A stretch of 64,000 nt of DNA, taken from NCBI GenBank assembly GCA_009760855.2, contig WPIO01000008.1, positions 10,149,001 through 10,213,000 of the forward strand. Reading direction: 5' to 3'. The position numbers were made by a program, and so were the translations under genes. Every line of letters starts with the position of its first letter. The first letter of the stretch is position 1. A model generated the notes under the pieces. The model had not been told where the DNA came from. It searched no databases and was given only the letters and a program-made list of their open reading frames with translations. Positions 10,067 to 20,690 of this stretch are shown here, piece after piece. The stretch comes from Cristatella mucedo (lineage: Eukaryota > Bryozoa > Phylactolaemata > Cristatellidae).

Positions 10067-12636
10067 ATGTCTGGCGAAGTCGTGCGAGTTCATATCGTTT
10101 ACTGGTAGGCGGCGCATTTGGCGGCTGGCGATGCGTCTGGCCGGGCTCGCGTCGTCGCCCGTTCGCAGCCGCCCGTTCGCAGCCGCTACGTCGCCTAGCG
10201 TGACTAAGCGAGATTTCCTTTGTAGCGGAGCATGAGGGTACGAACCCAAGGTAAGGCAACATTGTATAGTGCGATGGTAACTCTCTCTTGTAGCCTTGTA
10301 TCGCTGAACAAATTTTTGGACGAAGCGAAATTAGCTTACATACACGTCCTGGGGCGATAGTTTTCAGATGGCAGTAGCGGCGAATTGGGATTGCAGAACG
10401 GCGGGGGCGGGGCCGGGTAACTGCCGGCTGCTGCATGTGCAGTTGTGAGCTCCTCCTGATGGCACGACTTGCGTGCTGCGCCCGTAGAACTGTGCTCGGC
10501 GGAGGCGGCTTCTGCTTCACGCACGTAGCGGTGCCCGCTTATGCCGCGTCATCGCTGCCAAACAGCATCCTCGCCGAAACTGGCTGTTGTCCGGTTTCTG
10601 TTTGACGAGCAGGTGGGGGGGGGGGGGCTGGGGGGATTAAGCCATGCGCCCATAAACGTGGGTTAAGCCAATCGTTATCATTCCTTCTTTCAGTTCCGGG
10701 CCATACAACGGTTCCTGGAAAGCAAGTTCGGAGCTCAAGTATCGGTGGTACGTATCGCGACGTCTTCTGCTCAGTTGAACGGAGCCCGGCGGCAGCCATC
10801 GATTCTTTCACTAGCCCGAGCTGCATTGTCTCAAATGTTTGCAGAATGGCAACACCAAAGGCCGAAGAATGGTGGCTGAGCAGCTGGGCTATCCTAGCAC
10901 TGTTTGCTAGTTTAGTTGTTAATTTTTTTGAGCCGAACTTTCCACCACACGTCGTGATGCAGTGCCGGCCTTGGCTGGAGGCGTCCTTGAGTTGGGGGTG
11001 GTGGTGGTGGTGAGGGATTCGAGGTACTGAGGCTACGTACTGGAACCTAGCAAAATTTTCGGCTGCATCTAATATTGGGCAGCTCAGCTGGCCAGCATGG
11101 CAGTGTTGCACAATCGACCATCTAGTAACTGTTGGTACACACTAATTCCGAAATCTTAAATGCCCACACACAAACACCAACTCCAAGCTTATTTTTGGCA
11201 TGCTGCTGCTCACCATTGCCAACAAGCAGCAAGAAAGTAGAGCTGATAGCATAGAGCTGATAGTATCAACGATGACCGGTTTATTACTAATGCGGTCGCT
11301 TGCTCTACGATGGCCTTGTGATCGTACTGTTGCGAGTGCCCGAGGTCGATGTTCTGTTTGCAGTCAGGTGAGGGCACTCCCCGGCGAACTGGCTTCTTGG
11401 AGGTTCAGATCGTTGGAGGTGAACTCTTACACTCTAAGAAGGTGAGACATAGCAAGGCAGTCCACTTTACTTGGCTGTTCTGTACACTTGTATTGGTTGT
11501 AAGAGAATCGCCACACTATTTCCTTTACAGCATATATAAAGTGCCTATGCATATTTAGTTCTCTTAAGGTACCACACGATGCTATTAGTACTATTATTAT
11601 GACAAGTCCCGTGTGCACATGTGCCGTCAGTGGAAGTGAGGCCTGTCGTCGCCGGGGCTGAGCCAACAGGGTGTACTGCAAACCTGCTTGGTGAGCCGTA
11701 ATGGCTCACTAGGTAAGGCGGTTGCTTTTCACGACCTCGGCCCCGAGGTCAGGGGTTCGAATCCTGCGGTGGGCGATCCTTTATCGCCACTGCAAGCGAT
11801 GGTGATAGCCGTAAAGGCTCTTCCGTCGCTATACAAAACAGGCTGTTAAATCAGCTAGCATTTTTGCTTGCTGCCCGACTTGTGCGCAGACAGTGCGAAT
11901 GCAAAAGGCATTTTTTCTCAGGCCTTTTCTCACCCCAGGCACTGCTCGTAGTCTCACCGCGAATTATTTGTTTTTACTTCATAGCAAGCAGTTTTGTAAC
12001 TATGGATGCAGTGCTGAGAGTTTTCATGGGATTATCACTAGGTACTGCTTGCTGCTACGTAGCTATTCTCCTGTGCACGACCTACTCTCGTGCATGTTTG
12101 TAAAAGACGACCGAGACTGACCGAGCAACTGATGATGCCAATGCAAAATCAACCTGTCACTGGCTCATCTATGCACCATGCAGTTTTGCTTGCCTAGTAA
12201 AAAAGTGTGGCACCAATGTCCGTGCAATGTGCAACACCTTGCTTACGGCCATATCTAGCTGTCCCCGTGAGTTTGTCCCGTCGCAAACGTTTCTTGCCAC
12301 TTGGCTTTAGTGGTCCGTGCTTTCAGCTAGCTTGTGTATTCCTACTTGCACGTGAACTCGGAACATGGCATGACCAGCTCGAGGCTTGCGCCGTGACCAG
12401 CCGTGAGCGACGTGTAACCCGAACTTTCCGTGGCGTGCGACATGGTTGAGGGAATTCGGCTTTGCCCCAGTTTCAAATTTTGTCTTCACTTATACACTTT
12501 TGAACTTTCTGAATGGCAATGCTCATTGCTTAATATTGCTGAATTTTTTTTAAAGAACAGAGACGGCTACGTTGACAACGAGGCGAAGATGATGAGGATT
12601 GTCAACGGTGTGGCAACTGCCCTCACTGCTATGTAA
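10067..12636 (+). CDS. SELENOW: Selenoprotein W, gene 1 (5 coding exons)
   Basis: Coding exons: 10067-10104, 10226-10250, 10694-10747, 11364-11441 and 12556-12636, all with GT donors and AG acceptors. They give 276 nt and 91 residues (the vertebrate protein has about 87). Exon 1 gives MSGEVVRVHIVY. The next Cys codon is split TG/C by intron 1. Exon 2 then reads CGAUGYEPK, with TGA at 10233-10235 as selenocysteine 16: the CxxU redox site. Exon 3 starts FRAIQRFLESKFG. Exon 4 has GTPRRTGFLEVQIVGG. Exon 5 has DGYVDNEAK. These are the diagnostic SELENOW blocks. Known role: a small cytosolic thioredoxin-fold redox protein, linked to glutathione and 14-3-3 partners. A SECIS lies 394 nt past the stop. 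Intron 4 holds a LINE tail and a SINE. Confidence 0.95.
10233..10235 (+). other. SELENOW: Selenocysteine codon (TGA) of SELENOW gene 1
   Basis: This in-frame TGA occupies the second redox position of the CGAU motif. The exon continues in frame with GYEPK to a GTAAGG donor, and a SECIS is present downstream. It should therefore be read as selenocysteine and not as a stop. Confidence 0.95.
11528..11605 (+). mobile_element. Weak LINE tail in intron 4 of SELENOW gene 1
   Basis: AGTGCCTATGCATATTTAG with TTCTCTTAAGG and a TATTATTATG end resembles the terminal block of the L2-like LINE, with several differences. Confidence 0.45.
11690..11850 (+). mobile_element. SINE-A copy (tRNA-derived) in intron 4 of SELENOW gene 1
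   Basis: An RNA polymerase III promoter is visible: A box TGGCTCACTAGG at 11702-11713 and B box GGTTCGAATCC at 11754-11764. A shared body follows (GCCACTGCAAGCGATGG and AGCCGTAAAGGCTCTTCC) that recurs at 21.2, 25.3, 32.6, 57.4 and 59.6 kb. It lacks tRNA acceptor-stem pairing, so it is a SINE and not a tRNA gene. Confidence 0.8.
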
Positions 12637-12751
12637 AAGAGCATCCTTTCATTCGTCAGGTAAAGCTGTAAGAATTGACCTGTATGCACTGCAAGAGAAT
12701 TTCATTCAGCTGGTCTAACCAACTCGTGTCGAGTTTTTAGATGTTTTTTTA

Positions 12752-12757
12752 AATAAA
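12752..12757 (+). terminator. AATAAA upstream of the SECIS (possible early poly(A) signal)
   Basis: AATAAA lies 116 nt after the stop codon of SELENOW gene 1, before the SECIS at 13030. If used, it would give an mRNA lacking the SECIS. Usage cannot be judged from sequence alone. Confidence 0.3.
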
Positions 12758-13029
12758 AGTCGGTCTGCCCCCCCCCCACACGTCTTCACTACTTCGGTTC
12801 GTACGCTTCCATAAAGCAGTTACTTGGGCAGTGTGGCAAAAGTAAAAGAAAAGTAAGTTAGAAAGTTGCTTGCTAGTTTATCAACCAGTAATCAAGCGTG
12901 GTCATTGTTCTGGGACCTCATTTCCTGACCAAAACAGCGGAGAAGCTCCTCTGTTGTCAGCTTTAAGAATGACATAGCTTCATTCATTTTAGGTCAGCCA
13001 GCAGCCATGATTACTCTCGCATCGTCTAC

Positions 13030-13069
13030 ATGAAGGAGCAGCATGAAACCACGGTTTGTTGCTCTTGAT
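13030..13069 (+). promoter_or_regulatory. SECIS element of SELENOW gene 1
   Basis: ATGA (13030-13033) and TGAT (13066-13069) form the non-Watson-Crick quartet. GGAGCAGC (13035-13042) pairs fully, with two G-U wobbles, with GTTGCTCT (13058-13065). The apical loop carries AA exactly 12 nt after ATGA. All three are canonical SECIS features. A nearly superimposable element lies 3' of gene 2. It recruits SBP2/eEFSec to decode the TGA. Confidence 0.9.
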
Positions 13070-13284
13070 AACACGACTGACGCAAGGGCCAACGAGGTTG
13101 TTGAGATTCCTGACCAATGGAGTGGAGCCGTAGCTTTGCATACTTCTGTTACTTTCTCTCCTGATCTTATTGCAGTCTTGTCCTTTATTGGACTTTGACA
13201 CGTTTGCTTTGTTCAATCTGATGTTGACAACATCGGAACTTTCGCACGGATGAATATTTTCAAGCAAGTTTCTTTTCATCAGTG

Positions 13285-13290
13285 AATAAA
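13285..13290 (+). terminator. Poly(A) signal AATAAA, SELENOW gene 1
   Basis: First AATAAA after the SECIS, about 215 nt downstream. It is the likely 3' end signal for a SECIS-containing transcript. Confidence 0.5.
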
Positions 13291-14672
13291 ATTTCATGCA
13301 CCTTTACATTTTCTGCACTTGAACCTGGATGTATCTTAACATTTTGGCATTTCCCTCACTGTGCCGTTTTTGCCTGTATCTAGGTCACATGAAAGGGTCA
13401 CATGAAAGCTGCATGTCGAAGGGCCGGGTAGTTGCCATCACTGGTAGGTGCAGTGTGAAATGCTGCCGCAATGTGAAAGTACAAGCTCCGGTCGAAGGTA
13501 GTATGCATGGACTGCATACAGTGTGCACAACATGAAACCTCATTGAGCGTTAACTCAATCGGAGTATGAAACGTTCACGACTGACCAGACTACCTAGGCG
13601 TCACCTCTTGGAATCTTGCAGCACAGGAAAGAGGGCTCGTAAGGAGCAAGCTACAGATGTCTGCATGTGATATCTAATATGCATGCACTAATTTGGCTGC
13701 AGTACCCATAGCTATGTGAGCGTTCATCAAAACATTACTTAGCAAGAAAACACCAACACTTACCGTTTGCGTCCTTGATCGAACTTCTCAGTTGATCCAC
13801 TTCCTTGATCGAACTTCTCAGTTGACCCACTTCTGGTGAGCTAGCTGCATTTCTCTTCGGAAAGCGTTGCGTAACACATGAGCATGCTCCTAAGAGGCAG
13901 CACGTAATTAGGTTGAAACCGCTAGGTGACAGTTGCACTGCTCTCTATCAGCCATCTTGCGTAACCCAGCCTTTTGCTAATGGTAACTGATTTCCGTTCT
14001 CCTACCACTCCTACTTCTACATTGCAGCCTTTAACAGTTATTAATGGATCTAAAGCAACCATTTCCTGAGAGTAGATACATAGATGCACATATTTAATTT
14101 CTACTGTTCTTCTGCAGCTCGGGAAACTTTACTATAATCGTGTACTAACGCTGTCAGTGTAAGCTCAGCTAAGGAATCAGGTAGTGCATTTCAGGATAGA
14201 TCGCCAGGACTAGTTTTAATTTGCTATATGACCTGCATTCATGTATAAGCTATTAAGCAATATTTATCGGGCAATAACGGAATCTGCCTAAAAATCCAGA
14301 GATAAAACTACAGGGTTGCCACGGGTAACACCAGTACTATTCGGCCTGCTCAAGCATTTCGATACAGGGGTTTGCCTAATTGCATCCCGGTCAAGCATAC
14401 CTCGGGGAAGGTGACTACTTGTTTGTTGCTAATCACTAGTTAGTTGTTTCTCAGTCTACATAATTTTAAAATGAAAGTACAGAACAAGTTAATCAAATAC
14501 AATGTGGTTTGCGTCCTCCTTGAAAGAACACATCAGAAATACTACTTGGTTAGGGATTTCATCGAGGGTAAACCTATTTCTTATCGATAAAAACAATCAA
14601 ATGAACAAGAAAATGCATTACTACAGATTATCCCGAGTTCCATCAATAAACAGGAGTGAAAAGTAAGTAGCT
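13291..14672. other. Intergenic space between the convergent SELENOW genes
   Basis: About 1.4 kb between the two presumed polyadenylation signals. It contains a 27-bp tandem pair at about 13774-13829 and one weak candidate minus-strand exon there; otherwise no gene or repeat was recognised. Confidence 0.5.
13764..13832 (-). CDS. Weak candidate exon with a duplicated 9-residue motif
   Basis: On the minus strand, a CACCAG acceptor and a strong GTAAGT donor (AACG/GTAAGT) bound a segment that can be read as VGQLRSSIKEVDQLRSSIKD, two near-identical repeats from a 27-bp tandem duplication. A short coiled coil is possible. The acceptor lacks a good pyrimidine tract and one other frame is also open, so this may be chance. 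Confidence 0.2.
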
Positions 14673-14678
14673 TTTATT
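14673..14678 (-). terminator. Poly(A) signal AATAAA, SELENOW gene 2
   Basis: TTTATT on the plus strand reads AATAAA on the minus strand, about 220 nt past the gene 2 SECIS. This is the same spacing as in gene 1. Confidence 0.5.
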
Positions 14679-14894
14679 TACTCCATATCACCGCCAAAAC
14701 AAGGTTTACTCCAACCAACAGATACCCGTAAAGCAGACCACCAAGGCACAACTCGTTCCAAGAATGGGCGAGAGCAGTAGTGCAAGACTTAATGAAACCG
14801 ACTGAGACTAGAAAAGTAATTGAATCCTGCAAGCACCTATTTCATAGGATCAGGCAATCCAGACAGCTTAGTTCGCTCCTGCTTCAGTCACGTT

Positions 14895-14934
14895 ATCAAG
14901 AACAGCAAACCAAGGTTTAATGCTGCCCCGTCAT
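14895..14934 (-). promoter_or_regulatory. SECIS element of SELENOW gene 2
   Basis: Read on the minus strand: ATGA (14934-14931), a GGGGCAGC arm pairing with GCTGTTCT through several G-U wobbles, AA 12 nt after ATGA in the apical loop, then TGAT (14898-14895). Quartet, spacing and loop match the gene 1 SECIS, and the flanks GCATCGTCTA and TGATAAC are shared too. It lies 345 nt after the stop codon. Confidence 0.9.
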
Positions 14935-15278
14935 TTAGACGATGCAAGAGCAATCCGAGCTGCCGACTGACCTACAACGAATGAGACAACAGCTGACACA
15001 AGCGATTCCACCATGTGGCCTCTTCCCCTCCCCCCAAAAGCCAAGGTACAAGACCCGATTACACTCAATTGCTTGCTGCAGAGGCCAAGTACGAGCACGG
15101 CATGCTTATGGCATCGAGGCTTGAAATTACAGAGCGAGCATAGCAGAAAACCAGCTAACCCTCCAATGGCGTAAGCCATAGTGTGACGAACAAGATCAAC
15201 TGAACTGAGGACAAGCGGCAGGTCCTTGGCAAAGGTCACACATTGGAGCTTTACCTGAACAATGAATTTGAGGCCGAT

Positions 15279-18200
15279 TTATATAGCAGCTAGGGCTGCT
15301 TCGACACCATTGACGATTTTTGCCATCTTGGCATCGGAGTCAACATAGCCATCTCCGCTCTTTAATAAAAAAATTGAAGTTGTGTGATTCTTAGCGCACA
15401 CAACAAGGCTATGGCATTCAATAGGTAGAGCATGTAAGCGCAGATAAACCACACGGGCAGGCTTAGATGTGACTGGTTAGCATACCACAAATAAATAAAA
15501 AAATTGAAGTTGTGTGATTCTTAGCACACACAACAAGGCTATGACATTCAATAGGTAGAGCATGTAAGCGCAGATAAACCACACGGGCAGGCTTAGATGT
15601 GACTGGTTAGCATACCACAAATAAAGAAGCCAACACATTCGAAGATCTATTCTATGAAGAAAGAATTCCACACGGTATCACACTCATATATCAGCATACA
15701 TGATCGTAGGTATTTATCTCACACGAGCATGTAATTGCACTCAGGATCACACACGAATGCAGATAGATACATGCACACATGAGTGCGCGCACACACAAAT
15801 ACACAGGTGCATACATATACACACCTGAACAAGAACAGGCAATCGGCTCTGTCAGCATATCTCCAGTTGAATCTGCAGGCAATCTAGGCGTCATGTTCCA
15901 AAGTGACCTTTCGTTAGACAACCAAATCAGCTCCACAATCAAGTCTGCCTACAGCTACATAACATTGCTAAAATTCGGGCTTGTTTAGACAGGGATACCA
16001 CATCTAAGCTGGTCCATGCGTTTGTGACATCCCGTCTTCTTCTGTACCTCACTGCTTGCTGGCCTACCGGCATGTGCAATCAGGCGCTTACAGCTGGCAC
16101 AAAACTCTAAAGCTAGGTTTGTCTGTCGTGAGCGTTGCAGTTGTCACATCACACCACTTCTCGCCGACCTGCACTTGCTACCAGTCAAGCAACACATCGA
16201 CTTCAAGGTTTTGTCACTCACATTTAGGTCCTTTAGATCTTTGGCTCCAGCCTACCTATCACATCTACTGCCCCACCAGGTCAAGCATCGCTTTTCGGAA
16301 TCTAACTGTTTACCTATATTTCGTACAAACCTTGTCCTTTGAAGACCATGCATTTAGTTCGAATGCTCCCAAAGCCTGGAACTCTCTCGCCTTCCGTTAC
16401 ATCCCTGACATGACCACATTTAAAAGAAATTAGAAACGCGCCTATTTATGACAGCATCTACTGGGTCCCTGCGATTCGTCCTTTGTGCTTATGCGTGCTG
16501 AAACTGTTGCATGCTGCCACTAACCACACTGGCATGCTGATACGGTGCATGTCACCCCTAACCACGGTATTCATGTTGTATATCAAGCATGATACCCACT
16601 CACCATTCGATCGTGTTTTGTTTGTAGCAAATGTAAAGCGCCTAGAGAGGGATTGAGTTCTCTGAGGGCACTTTATCAAGTGTATTATTTTTATGATTAC
16701 AGTGAGACTTTGTAGTTAATAACGCTTTTGAAGTTTAATTTGCGAGTAACTGCTAATGACTATCTACTAGCAAAATTCGGAGTAAGGCAATGGTTAGTTC
16801 AGACGTTGCTGTAAAAATCAGATAACTAATTCCACATTTGAGCAGCAAGAAATAACATGGGCTTTGATCCCTCCCATAGAACCGCTTGGTGGTGCATCTT
16901 TATCAAGACTGGATTTCGCAGCCGAGCCTAATGGTGCTCAGGCGATTACGGTCACTGCAAGCCATTCGTTAGGAAAGTCACCGGCTTACGATGGGCAAAA
17001 AGTCCGCACGCACACAGGTGCGCGCACACACGCACACACACAAAGCATGCCGACTCTAAAGGGCAACAGATTGAAGGCTGAGCTACTGCTATACCTACCA
17101 TCGAGCTGCACGTTGCACAACAAGCACATTTACTCCGAGCCAGTGGGTGCATTGCTGCATGCATCATAGCAAGCTAAGCCTGTGCAGCGATGGCCCCCAA
17201 TACGTACAAGTTCGGTTCGACAGCTCGTCAGCGCACATGCGCTGCACAGGTGCCCTAATGGTAGGAAATGGGGCAAACAAGAATGGCGGAGCGCCCACAC
17301 TGCCGTCATGCACCTCACCTTCTTGGAGTGAAGGAGCGCACCACCGACAATCTGGACCTCCAGGAAGCCCGAGGTATTTGGGGTTGCCTCGCCAGCCTGC
17401 AAACAAAACAGAATGCCGAGGCATCGGTAGCAGAGAGGAGTGCAAAAACGAAAACCGCCGACTCACCATCACCGGACGGCGATGGCCAGCATGTTGAGCA
17501 ACCAATTGCACTTGGCGAACCACTCGTGTCTGCAGTGCTAGTAAATGCAATTAACTAATAAAAACCCATACAGAGCAGAGGCCAGCTGAGCACATGTTGC
17601 TCCACGGCCATGCATCACAGGCATCTACTAGCACACATCAACGATCAATCTGCCATTCGTCAAGCCAAAAGAACAAGCCAAAACACGGCTAAACACTGTT
17701 CGGCTGACGGTAGCAGGAACGAGAGGCGGAAGGAATACGTACCACCGACACCTTACTGCCAAACTTCTTTTCCAGGGCTTGCTTTATGGCCCTGAACTGA
17801 AAGGAAAATGCACGCACAATTTATTGCTACACTAAACTAGCTCTCGACCGGCATCGGATCTACTGCAGCTGAGCTGTGTTGCAGCCAGCACTAAGGATTG
17901 CGGCAGTGCAGCAGCGACACTGCTGCACCGCCGACATCCCAATTGCTCGCCTGTTGCAGTTGTCAGAGGCAGCCGCCGCGCCCCGAATACGGGTAGGCAA
18001 TTTCGAAATGGCGACAATACGGTGCTCGCCACGACCCAAGTCTGGCCGAGGTCGTGGGTTCGAGCCCAGTGGCATATGTTAAGCACCTGAACAGAGATCA
18101 AGTTCTCTTAGGGCACAGTACAAATGAATTATATTTTATATAAAAACAATACGAGGTCGGGTACTTTTTGAGGGGTAGTGCGAGTACGATCGAAATCGCA

Positions 18201-18452
18201 CAAATCCTGTAAGCACAATCATGTCTGCGACGGTAAGGATTATAAAAAAGCCATTAAGAAATACTCGAGGCCACCTTACCTTGGACGCGTACCCTCATCC
18301 TCCGCTACAAAGAAGGAAGTGATGAGTTATGCAGGCTCAACACGGACTCGCAGCAAACGATCGGCGGCGCAAGGCCAGCTAGATCTCGCGTGGAGATTAA
18401 CTTGCTGCGCCTACCAATAAACGATGCGAACTTTCACGACTTTCCCAGACAT
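15279..18452 (-). CDS. SELENOW: Selenoprotein W, gene 2 (5 coding exons)
   Basis: Coding exons on the minus strand: 18452-18415, 18304-18280, 17796-17743, 17396-17319 and 15359-15279. Their sizes (38, 25, 54, 78, 81 nt) and phases are those of gene 1. The product is 91 residues. It begins MSGKVVKVRIVY, then CGGUGYASK with TGA at 18297-18295 as selenocysteine 16, then FRAIKQALEKKFG, GFLEVQIVGGALLHSKK and DGYVDSDAK. Identity to gene 1 is 63/91 by eye. Role as for gene 1: a cytosolic CxxU oxidoreductase. Intron 2 contains a SINE-B and intron 4 a LINE copy in opposite orientation plus a 130-bp tandem duplication ending next to the last acceptor. Both genes appear intact, so neither is an obvious pseudogene. 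Confidence 0.95.
15364..15623. repeat. 130-bp tandem duplication in intron 4 of SELENOW gene 2
   Basis: Two adjacent copies, 15364-15493 and 15494-15623, begin with AATAAAAAAATTGAAG and differ at only about two positions. The first copy starts four bases from the exon 5 acceptor, so the pyrimidine tract of that acceptor (T-rich on the minus strand) is duplicated but the exon is not. Confidence 0.9.
15776..15830. repeat. Imperfect (CA)n microsatellite
   Basis: CACACATGAGTGCGCGCACA-type sequence with scattered ACAC runs, directly before the LINE copy. Confidence 0.6.
15835..16700 (+). mobile_element. 5'-truncated L2-like LINE copy in intron 4 of SELENOW gene 2
   Basis: Matches the 19.5-kb copy from the RT C-terminal region (NLGVMFQSDLSLDNQIS) through CHERRS-like sequence and the AFSSNAPKAWNSL block to the full 3' UTR and terminal block, ending in an ATT-type tail. 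Frameshifts and stops break the ORF. It is antisense to the host gene. Confidence 0.85.
17009..17046. repeat. (CA)n-rich microsatellite
   Basis: Short CGCACACACAGG / CACACGCACACACACA tract in intron 4 of SELENOW gene 2. Confidence 0.6.
18000..18135 (+). mobile_element. SINE-B copy in intron 2 of SELENOW gene 2
   Basis: tRNA-like head with B box GGTTCGAGCCC near 18057, then a GCATATGTTAAGCACCTGAA linker and a tail (GAGATCAAGTTCTCTTAGGG, ACAAATGAATTATA) resembling the 3' end of the LINE. Antisense to the gene. Confidence 0.8.
18295..18297 (-). other. SELENOW: Selenocysteine codon (TGA) of SELENOW gene 2
   Basis: In-frame TGA in the CGGU motif, 25-nt exon 2, with a downstream SECIS on the same strand. 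Confidence 0.95.
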
Positions 18453-18909
18453 ATTGCAGTCGACACGAACGAAGGGAGCGGCAACAACGCCTCAATTCAA
18501 CCAGCCACGACACAATGCCGACGTCAGATAGTGACCGCCTGCAGCCGCATTGACTAAGGCGAACGAATAAATAACTAAATAACTAAATAATTATTAATTT
18601 AATTTAATAGTTATTAAGTTATTTTACTCCTTATAATATGAGATTGAGCATTAAATGCATCCATAACAACGACACCCGTGGCGGTGAATTTATATATATA
18701 TATATATATCTATGGCACGAACGCAATGACGCGCTTACTAACAAGGGATGGATTCTATTGGCCACCACATTACACTGTGCCCACCCAGCCATTCCAAAGT
18801 TGCTCTGGCTACGACGCCGCCTTATTTAGTTTGGTGTACGATTCGCATACAGCGCTGATAGAGCTGCTGTTGACTCTCATTAGTGTGTAGCTTGATTTAA
18901 AAAAGAAAT

Positions 18910-19042
18910 ACAATTCATTTTTATAGTGCCGCAAGAGAACTCACCATCTATCCGGGTGCTTCCCGAACAGGAATGCCGCACGGCTTGAGCCTAGGACCTC
19001 GGTCGTCGAGAGACGAGCGACTTGCCCATTGGTCAAACCAAG
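18910..19042 (-). mobile_element. SINE-B copy
   Basis: Minus strand: tRNA-like head near 19030-18980 with a degenerate B box, then the tail ending with AATTG at 18910. It is diverged, with several indels. Confidence 0.65.
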
Positions 19043-19471
19043 ACGAAGACTTTGATTCATAGATGCCTTATGTACGATGACGCAAGGCGTATATCAAACT
19101 TGGTCTTGCGTCCGCAGGCCGTGTGCCGTCTTTCGGGCGCACGTGCGCGCGGGCACGCGGGTGCGGCGTAGCCCCTCGTCATTTTGAGGAGCTGCGGGGT
19201 GGCTGGGCCCTCAGTGCTGAGATCGGCTAGTCCGTCGCGCCCCCTCCCCTAATGCCTCTGAATACGATGTCCCGAGAAAATCGTAGGAGACGCCAAGCCC
19301 GTGGCTGCAGACGGCGATTCTGCACGCCCTGCCGGAAATGCCTTAGTGCGACCAAGTGCTCGCAGCTTAGTAGTCGTCATTGCCAGCCGCTTGACGTGTC
19401 GGAGTCGTCTCCGGAAGACAGCAGCTTCTGATGCCGATCGTCCTGTTTATTTCCTGCTCGTCGAGGATAAG
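19043..19471. other. No recognisable gene
   Basis: GC-rich stretch just upstream of the LINE reverse transcriptase fragment. Nothing was recognised. Confidence 0.45.
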
Positions 19472-20690
19472 GGACCGATTGCAGATCATCTGAAGTACCT
19501 CTGAAATATGGAGTACCTCAGGGCTCCGTGCTAGGTCCGGTTCTTTTCACGGTTTATACTCTGCCTCTTGCTGATGTGATTGCCAAGCACAATCTAGGCT
19601 TTCACTTCTATGCGGATGACACTCAGTTGTACCTTTGCTTTGATCCCTCCCAGACTTCGAGCACCTCAAATTCTCTAAACTCACTTGCTGCATTTATCGA
19701 TGACATCCGCACATGGATGGCAGCAAATTTTCTAAACCTAAACGATGATAAAAGTAACTTACTAGTTATGGGCAAACCCAGTGCGATCCAGAGATTGGAA
19801 AGGCTGTCTCTCAAAATTGACTCTGCCAGCATATATCCTGTTGAATCAGCTCAAAACCTAGGTGTCCTATTCCAAAGCGACCTCTCGTTAGACGACCATA
19901 TCAGCTCCACAGTCAAATCCGCCTATTTTCAGCTTCATAACATTGCTAAAATTCGGGCTTGTTTAGATAAAGATACCACGTCCAAGTTGGTCCATGCATT
20001 CGTGACATCCCGTCTCGACTTCTGCAACTCACTGCTTACTGGCCTACCAGCAAGTGCGATCAGGCGATTGCAGCTGGTGAAAAACTCTGCAGCTAGCTAG
20101 GCTTGTCTGTCATGAGCGTCGCAGTTGCCACATTACTCCACTTCTCGCCGACCTGCACTGGCTACCAGTCAAGCAACGGATTGACTTCAAGGTTTTGTCG
20201 CTCACTTTTAGGTCCCTTCATTCTATGGCTCTAGCCTATCTGTCAGATATACTACCCCATCAGGCCAAGCATCGTACCACCCGCTTTTCGGAATCCAACA
20301 GTCTAGAAATACCTCATACAAACCTTAAATCCTTTGGAGACCGTGCATTTAGTTCATATGCTCCCAAAGCCTGGAACTCCCTCCCGACCTGCGTCAGAAT
20401 GACTGAATCCCTGACCTGACCACATTTAAAAGGAACCTAAAAACACACCTATTTAGGACAGCATTTAGTGGGTCCCTGTGATTCGTCCTTGATGTGCTTA
20501 TGCGTGCTGACTGTGCATGCTGCCACTAACCACATTTGCATGCTGACCCTGTGCATGTCACCCCTAACCATATTATTCATTTCGTTTGTTTTTCAAGCAT
20601 GATTTTACATACCATTCAATTGCATTTCACTTTACAGCAAATGTAAAGCGCCTAGAGAGAGATTAAGTTCTCTGAGGGCGCTTTATCAAG

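Noticed and set aside
10226-10250. TGA in SELENOW exon 2 as an inactivating stop
   Set aside because: It lies at the Sec position of CxxU, the frame continues to a correct donor, and a SECIS is present. Both paralogues keep it.
11690-11770. tRNA gene (A and B boxes present)
   Set aside because: No acceptor-stem pairing or normal tRNA length, and the same body follows in several copies, so it is a SINE. The same holds for the 21.2, 32.6 and 59.0 kb heads.
14931-15239. 102-codon minus-strand ORF
   Set aside because: It lies in the 3' UTR of SELENOW gene 2, ends at the SECIS and shows no motif.
15494-15623. Second copy of the 130-bp duplication as a duplicated exon
   Set aside because: The unit ends before the exon and contains no part of the coding sequence.
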